Positions 22,674 to 25,481 of a DNA stretch of 25,481 nt are shown here, piece by piece; positions within the stretch are counted from its first letter, which is position 1, and each line of letters begins with the position of its first letter. Origin of the DNA: an uncultured Flavobacteriales bacterium (lineage in GTDB: Bacteria > Bacteroidota > Bacteroidia > Flavobacteriales_D > Sanyastnellaceae). The stretch is taken from NCBI GenBank assembly GCA_938003665.1, contig CALKYI010000182.1, forward strand, positions 1 through 25,481, in the 5' to 3' direction. A program made the translations under genes and the position numbers. The notes beneath the pieces are model-generated. The model made no database searches and was not told where the DNA came from. It worked only from the letters and a program-made list of their open reading frames with translations.

Positions 22674-24884
22674 ATGGCAAAAATCATTTACACGAAAACA
22701 GACGAGGCACCCGCACTGGCGACGTACTCGTTTCTGCCCATTGTCACCTCGTTCGCCAAGCGCGCAAATGTCCAATTGGAAACACGCGACATCAGCTTGG
22801 CCGGCCGCATCCTCGCCGCATTCAATGACCGCCTTCCGGAGGCTCAGCGCGTGAACGATGCCCTCGCCGAATTGGGCGAATTGGCCAAACGACCCGAAGC
22901 GAACATCATCAAGCTGCCCAACATCAGCGCGTCCATACCGCAGTTGAAAGCAGCCATCGCCGAATTGCAAGCCGCAGGCTATGCCCTTCCTGACTATCCC
23001 GAAGAACCCACAAGCGACGACGAACGCGATGCGAAGCGACGCTACGACGGAGTCAAAGGTTCAGCGGTAAACCCCGTCTTGCGAGAGGGCAACAGCGATC
23101 GCCGCGCACCTAAGGCGGTTAAAGCGTACGCCCAAAAGCACCCCCACAGTATGGGCGCGTGGTCTTCCGACTCGAAGAGCCACGTTGCGCACATGGAAGG
23201 AGGGGACTTCTACGGCTCCGAAAAGAGCCACACCGTAGCCGAAGCCACCGATGTGCGCATCGTATTCAAAGGAGCCGACGGTACCACCCAGGAGATGAAG
23301 GGGGCTTTCCCGCTTCAGTCGGGCGAGATCATCGACGCCGCCGTCATGGACGTGGAACGGTTGAAGGCGTTTGCGCGTGCTCAGATGGCCGATGCGAAAG
23401 CTGGTAACGTTCTCTTCTCGCTGCACCTCAAGGCGACCATGATGAAGGTCTCTGACCCGATTCTTTTTGGCGTATTTGTCGAAGCGTTCTTCGCTCCAGT
23501 ATTCGAAGGGTTCAAGGCTGAACTCGAAGCGGCGGGTGTCGACTCCCGCAACGGTTGGGGCGATGTGGTGAAAAAAATGGACAGCCTTCCCGCGGAGACG
23601 CAGGCCAAGCTGAATGAAGCCATTAACGCCGCGTTTGCTGCCGGACCGGACTTGGCCATGGTGGATTCCGACCGCGGCATCACCAACTTGCACGTGCCGT
23701 CGGACGTCATCATCGATGCCTCCATGCCTGCGATGATTCGCAACTCGGGTCAGATGTGGGACAAAGCAGGTCAAACACGCGACACGAAGGCCGTCATTCC
23801 AGATCGATCCTATGCCGGTGTTTACCAAGCCACAATCGACTTCTGCAAGGCTAATGGAGCCCTGGACCCGAAGACCATGGGCAGTGTATCCAACATCGGA
23901 TTGATGGCGCAAAAAGCCGAAGAGTACGGCTCGCACGATAAAACGTTTGAATTCCCCGGTGACGGTACAATCGTGGTAGAAACCACATCCGGCTTGGCGT
24001 TGATTGAACAATCGGGTAAGGCGGGCGATATCTTCCGCATGTGCCAAGTAAAAGACGCCCCGATCCAAGCTTGGGTAAAGCTCGGCGTGAAGCGGGCCCG
24101 TGTCACCGGCAACCCAGCTGTGTTCTGGCTCGATGAAAACCGCGCCCACGATGCAGAACTCATCAAAAAGGTCCAAGCCTACCTCCCGAACCACGACACC
24201 GATGGACTCACCATCGAAATCTTGGCGCCGGTTGCAGCCACGACGTACTCATTGGAACGCATCGTCCAAGGCCAAGACACCATCTCCGTAACGGGCAATG
24301 TCCTCAGGGATTACTTGACCGACCTCTTCCCCATTTTGGAAGTGGGCACCTCCGCGAAAATGTTGTCCATTGTACCATTGATGAATGGCGGTGGCCTGTT
24401 CGAAACAGGAGCGGGCGGATCTGCACCTAAGCACGTGCAGCAACTCCAAGAAAAGAACTACCTCCGCTGGGACAGCCTGGGCGAATTCCTCGCTTTGGCC
24501 GTATCCCTAGATCACTATGCGGACCAGACAGGCAATGAAGAAGCCCGCGTGCTCGGCCGCTGCCTGGACGACGCGACCGGTCGATTCCTCAACGAAGACA
24601 AGAGCCCAACGCGGCGCTTGGGAGGCATTGACAACCGCGGTTCACATTTCTACCTCGCACTCTTCTGGGCCGAAGCACTGGCGGCACAACAAGAAAGCCC
24701 CGCACTGCGCGACGCCTTTGCTGGCTTGGCTGCCTCGATGCGATCAGCTGAATCCACCATCGTTGATGAGCTCATCTCGGTGCAAGGCGATGCAGCTGAC
24801 ACCGGCGGCTACTACCGCATGGACGACAAGAAGGCTGCGGCCATCATGCGGCCGTCAGCAACGCTGAATGCCCTGATTGACTGA
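22674..24884 (+). CDS. icd: Monomeric NADP-dependent isocitrate dehydrogenase
   Basis: Cytoplasmic TCA-cycle enzyme converting isocitrate to 2-oxoglutarate, CO2 and NADPH. The 736 residues are the size of the monomeric IDH-II class (about 740), unlike the ~400-residue dimeric enzyme. The start is the ATG at 22674 (MAKIIYTKTDEAPALATYSFLP), a typical N terminus. The substrate loop LREGNSDRRAPKAVK at residues ~131-145 holds the Ser/Asn/Arg residues that bind isocitrate. Other family segments are HPHSMGAWSSDSKSHVAHM, FSLHLKATMMKVSDPI, NLHVPSDVIIDASMPAMIR, IPDRSYAGVYQATIDFCK and, near the C terminus, the GGSAPKHVQQ segment and DNRGSHFYLALFWAEALA. The gene appears complete and monocistronic: the gap upstream is 92 bp with a candidate promoter, and a strong terminator follows the stop by 22 bp. 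Confidence 0.96.
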   Translation: MAKIIYTKTDEAPALATYSFLPIVTSFAKRANVQLETRDISLAGRILAAFNDRLPEAQRVNDALAELGELAKRPEANIIKLPNISASIPQLKAAIAELQAAGYALPDYPEEPTSDDERDAKRRYDGVKGSAVNPVLREGNSDRRAPKAVKAYAQKHPHSMGAWSSDSKSHVAHMEGGDFYGSEKSHTVAEATDVRIVFKGADGTTQEMKGAFPLQSGEIIDAAVMDVERLKAFARAQMADAKAGNVLFSLHLKATMMKVSDPILFGVFVEAFFAPVFEGFKAELEAAGVDSRNGWGDVVKKMDSLPAETQAKLNEAINAAFAAGPDLAMVDSDRGITNLHVPSDVIIDASMPAMIRNSGQMWDKAGQTRDTKAVIPDRSYAGVYQATIDFCKANGALDPKTMGSVSNIGLMAQKAEEYGSHDKTFEFPGDGTIVVETTSGLALIEQSGKAGDIFRMCQVKDAPIQAWVKLGVKRARVTGNPAVFWLDENRAHDAELIKKVQAYLPNHDTDGLTIEILAPVAATTYSLERIVQGQDTISVTGNVLRDYLTDLFPILEVGTSAKMLSIVPLMNGGGLFETGAGGSAPKHVQQLQEKNYLRWDSLGEFLALAVSLDHYADQTGNEEARVLGRCLDDATGRFLNEDKSPTRRLGGIDNRGSHFYLALFWAEALAAQQESPALRDAFAGLAASMRSAESTIVDELISVQGDAADTGGYYRMDDKKAAAIMRPSATLNALID

Positions 24885-24906
24885 ACACCTCAGTCATCGA
24901 GCAAAT

Positions 24907-24936
24907 AAAAAGGGGAGCCCGGCGGCTCCCCTTTTT
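24907..24936. terminator. Bidirectional intrinsic terminator between icd and the GH16 gene
   Basis: A perfect 13-bp stem pairs 24907-24919 with 24924-24936 around a 4-nt loop (CGGC). The stem core GGGGAGCC is GC-rich, and runs of five A and five T flank it on the two sides. It can therefore stop transcription from the plus-strand icd gene and from the minus-strand GH16 gene, whose stop codon lies 19 bp away. Confidence 0.93.
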
Positions 24937-24954
24937 CGTTGTGCATCTTTCGCG

Positions 24955-25481
24955 TTACTGATAAACGCGCACGTAGTCCACGGCCATGAAGACCGGGAAT
25001 ACAGTGGATGCGTCCGGGTTGCCCGGCCAATTCCCGCCTACAGCAACGTTCAGGATAAAGAAGAACGGATCGTTGAAAGGATACGGTTGGCCGTTCATCA
25101 TGTTGGGGTTGATGTTGAAGAACACTTCATCGTCCAGAATGAAATCGATGTTGTCCTCGGACCAATCGATGGAGAACACGTGGAACTCCTCGTCGAAATT
25201 CTCCGGATAAATGCTCGTGGACAATCCTTGATGCGTCCAGTTGGGCCAATCCATTCCCCAGTGAGCCGTGCCATGGATGGTTCCGGGCAGATGCCCAAGC
25301 AGTTCCATGATGTCGATTTCGCCGCAAGCGGGCCATCCGACGTCCGGATAGTTGGCTCCGAGCATCCAGATCGCTGGCCAAATGCCCTGTCCCTTCGGTA
25401 AGATGGCACGGACGTCGATGCGACCGTACTGAAACTCCTGTAAATCCAATGACTTCAACCGTGCAGAGGTGTAGGCATTTT
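24955..25481 (-). CDS. GH16 family beta-glucanase (laminarinase-like), C-terminal part, truncated by window edge
   Basis: The 3' part of a glycoside hydrolase gene; 175 codons are visible, and the frame is open to the right edge (first residues NAYTSARLKSLDLQEFQYG). The catalytic signature GEIDIMELLG is present with both catalytic Glu residues and the intervening Asp. It is preceded by RAILPKGQGIWPAIWMLG and followed by HGTAHWG, FHVFSIDWSEDNIDFILDD and PFFFILNVAVGGNWPGNPD, the usual order for GH16 laminarinases and related beta-1,3-glucanases. The protein ends directly after the catalytic domain (VDYVRVYQ), so no C-terminal T9SS tail is present; any secretion signal and extra modules would be at the unseen N terminus. 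Candidate substrates are laminarin or similar glucans. Its 3' end shares the terminator with icd. Confidence 0.9.
   Translation of the reverse strand, partial: NAYTSARLKSLDLQEFQYGRIDVRAILPKGQGIWPAIWMLGANYPDVGWPACGEIDIMELLGHLPGTIHGTAHWGMDWPNWTHQGLSTSIYPENFDEEFHVFSIDWSEDNIDFILDDEVFFNINPNMMNGQPYPFNDPFFFILNVAVGGNWPGNPDASTVFPVFMAVDYVRVYQ

Noticed and set aside
23061..24194. Minus-strand open frame of 377 codons inside icd
   Set aside because: It lies antisense to highly conserved isocitrate dehydrogenase sequence and shows no family features.

Overview
The window looks like chromosomal DNA of a marine-type Bacteroidota, probably Flavobacteriales-like, with a G+C content above 50% by eye. The evidence is a set of secreted proteins carrying type IX secretion (T9SS) C-terminal sorting domains of both kinds (PNPF-type type A and gliding-motility CHU_C type B). 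It also carries a Bacteroidota-type AMP nucleosidase, a PNGase F-like lipoprotein, a GH16 laminarinase-like enzyme and a candidate TAnnTTTG-type promoter. There are no RNA genes, insertion sequences, phage genes or CRISPR arrays. Genes are packed tightly and no gene-free stretch exceeds about 120 bp apart from the left edge.

Positions 1-2668: an unidentified minus-strand gene fragment at the left edge, then asparagine synthetase B (asnB, +), whose 3' end overlaps that of a TerC/YgdQ-family membrane protein (-) by 25 bp. Positions 1898-7883 are one compact minus-strand cluster in transcription order: cytidine deaminase, a Trp-rich putative outer-membrane protein of unknown family, a NupC-type nucleoside transporter, thymidine phosphorylase, a nitroreductase and the TerC-family protein. 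Gaps are about 6 to 36 bp. The logic is nucleoside capture, deamination and phosphorolysis, and it makes the unknown protein a candidate nucleoside outer-membrane channel. AMP nucleosidase is divergent from it (7935, +).

Positions 8705-9595 hold two small minus-strand genes of unknown function, one a lipoprotein. Positions 9648-20029 form a plus-strand transcription unit of four genes with overlaps of 4 and 1 bp and one 19-bp gap. It contains a large IgGFc-binding-like/Ig-like/CHU_C surface protein, a Brp/Blh beta-carotene dioxygenase, a second paralogous surface protein, and an Asp-box (sortilin-like) beta-propeller protein with both a lipobox and a T9SS type A tail. A retinal-forming enzyme between two paralogous adhesins is the most unusual arrangement here; no rhodopsin or carotenoid gene is visible.

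Positions 20030-25481: a secreted alpha/beta-hydrolase esterase with a T9SS tail (-), a divergent PNGase F-like lipoprotein (+), monomeric NADP-isocitrate dehydrogenase (+), a strong bidirectional terminator, and the 3' part of a GH16 glucanase-like gene (-) running off the right edge. The three secreted enzymes suggest use of glycoprotein and algal polysaccharide material.
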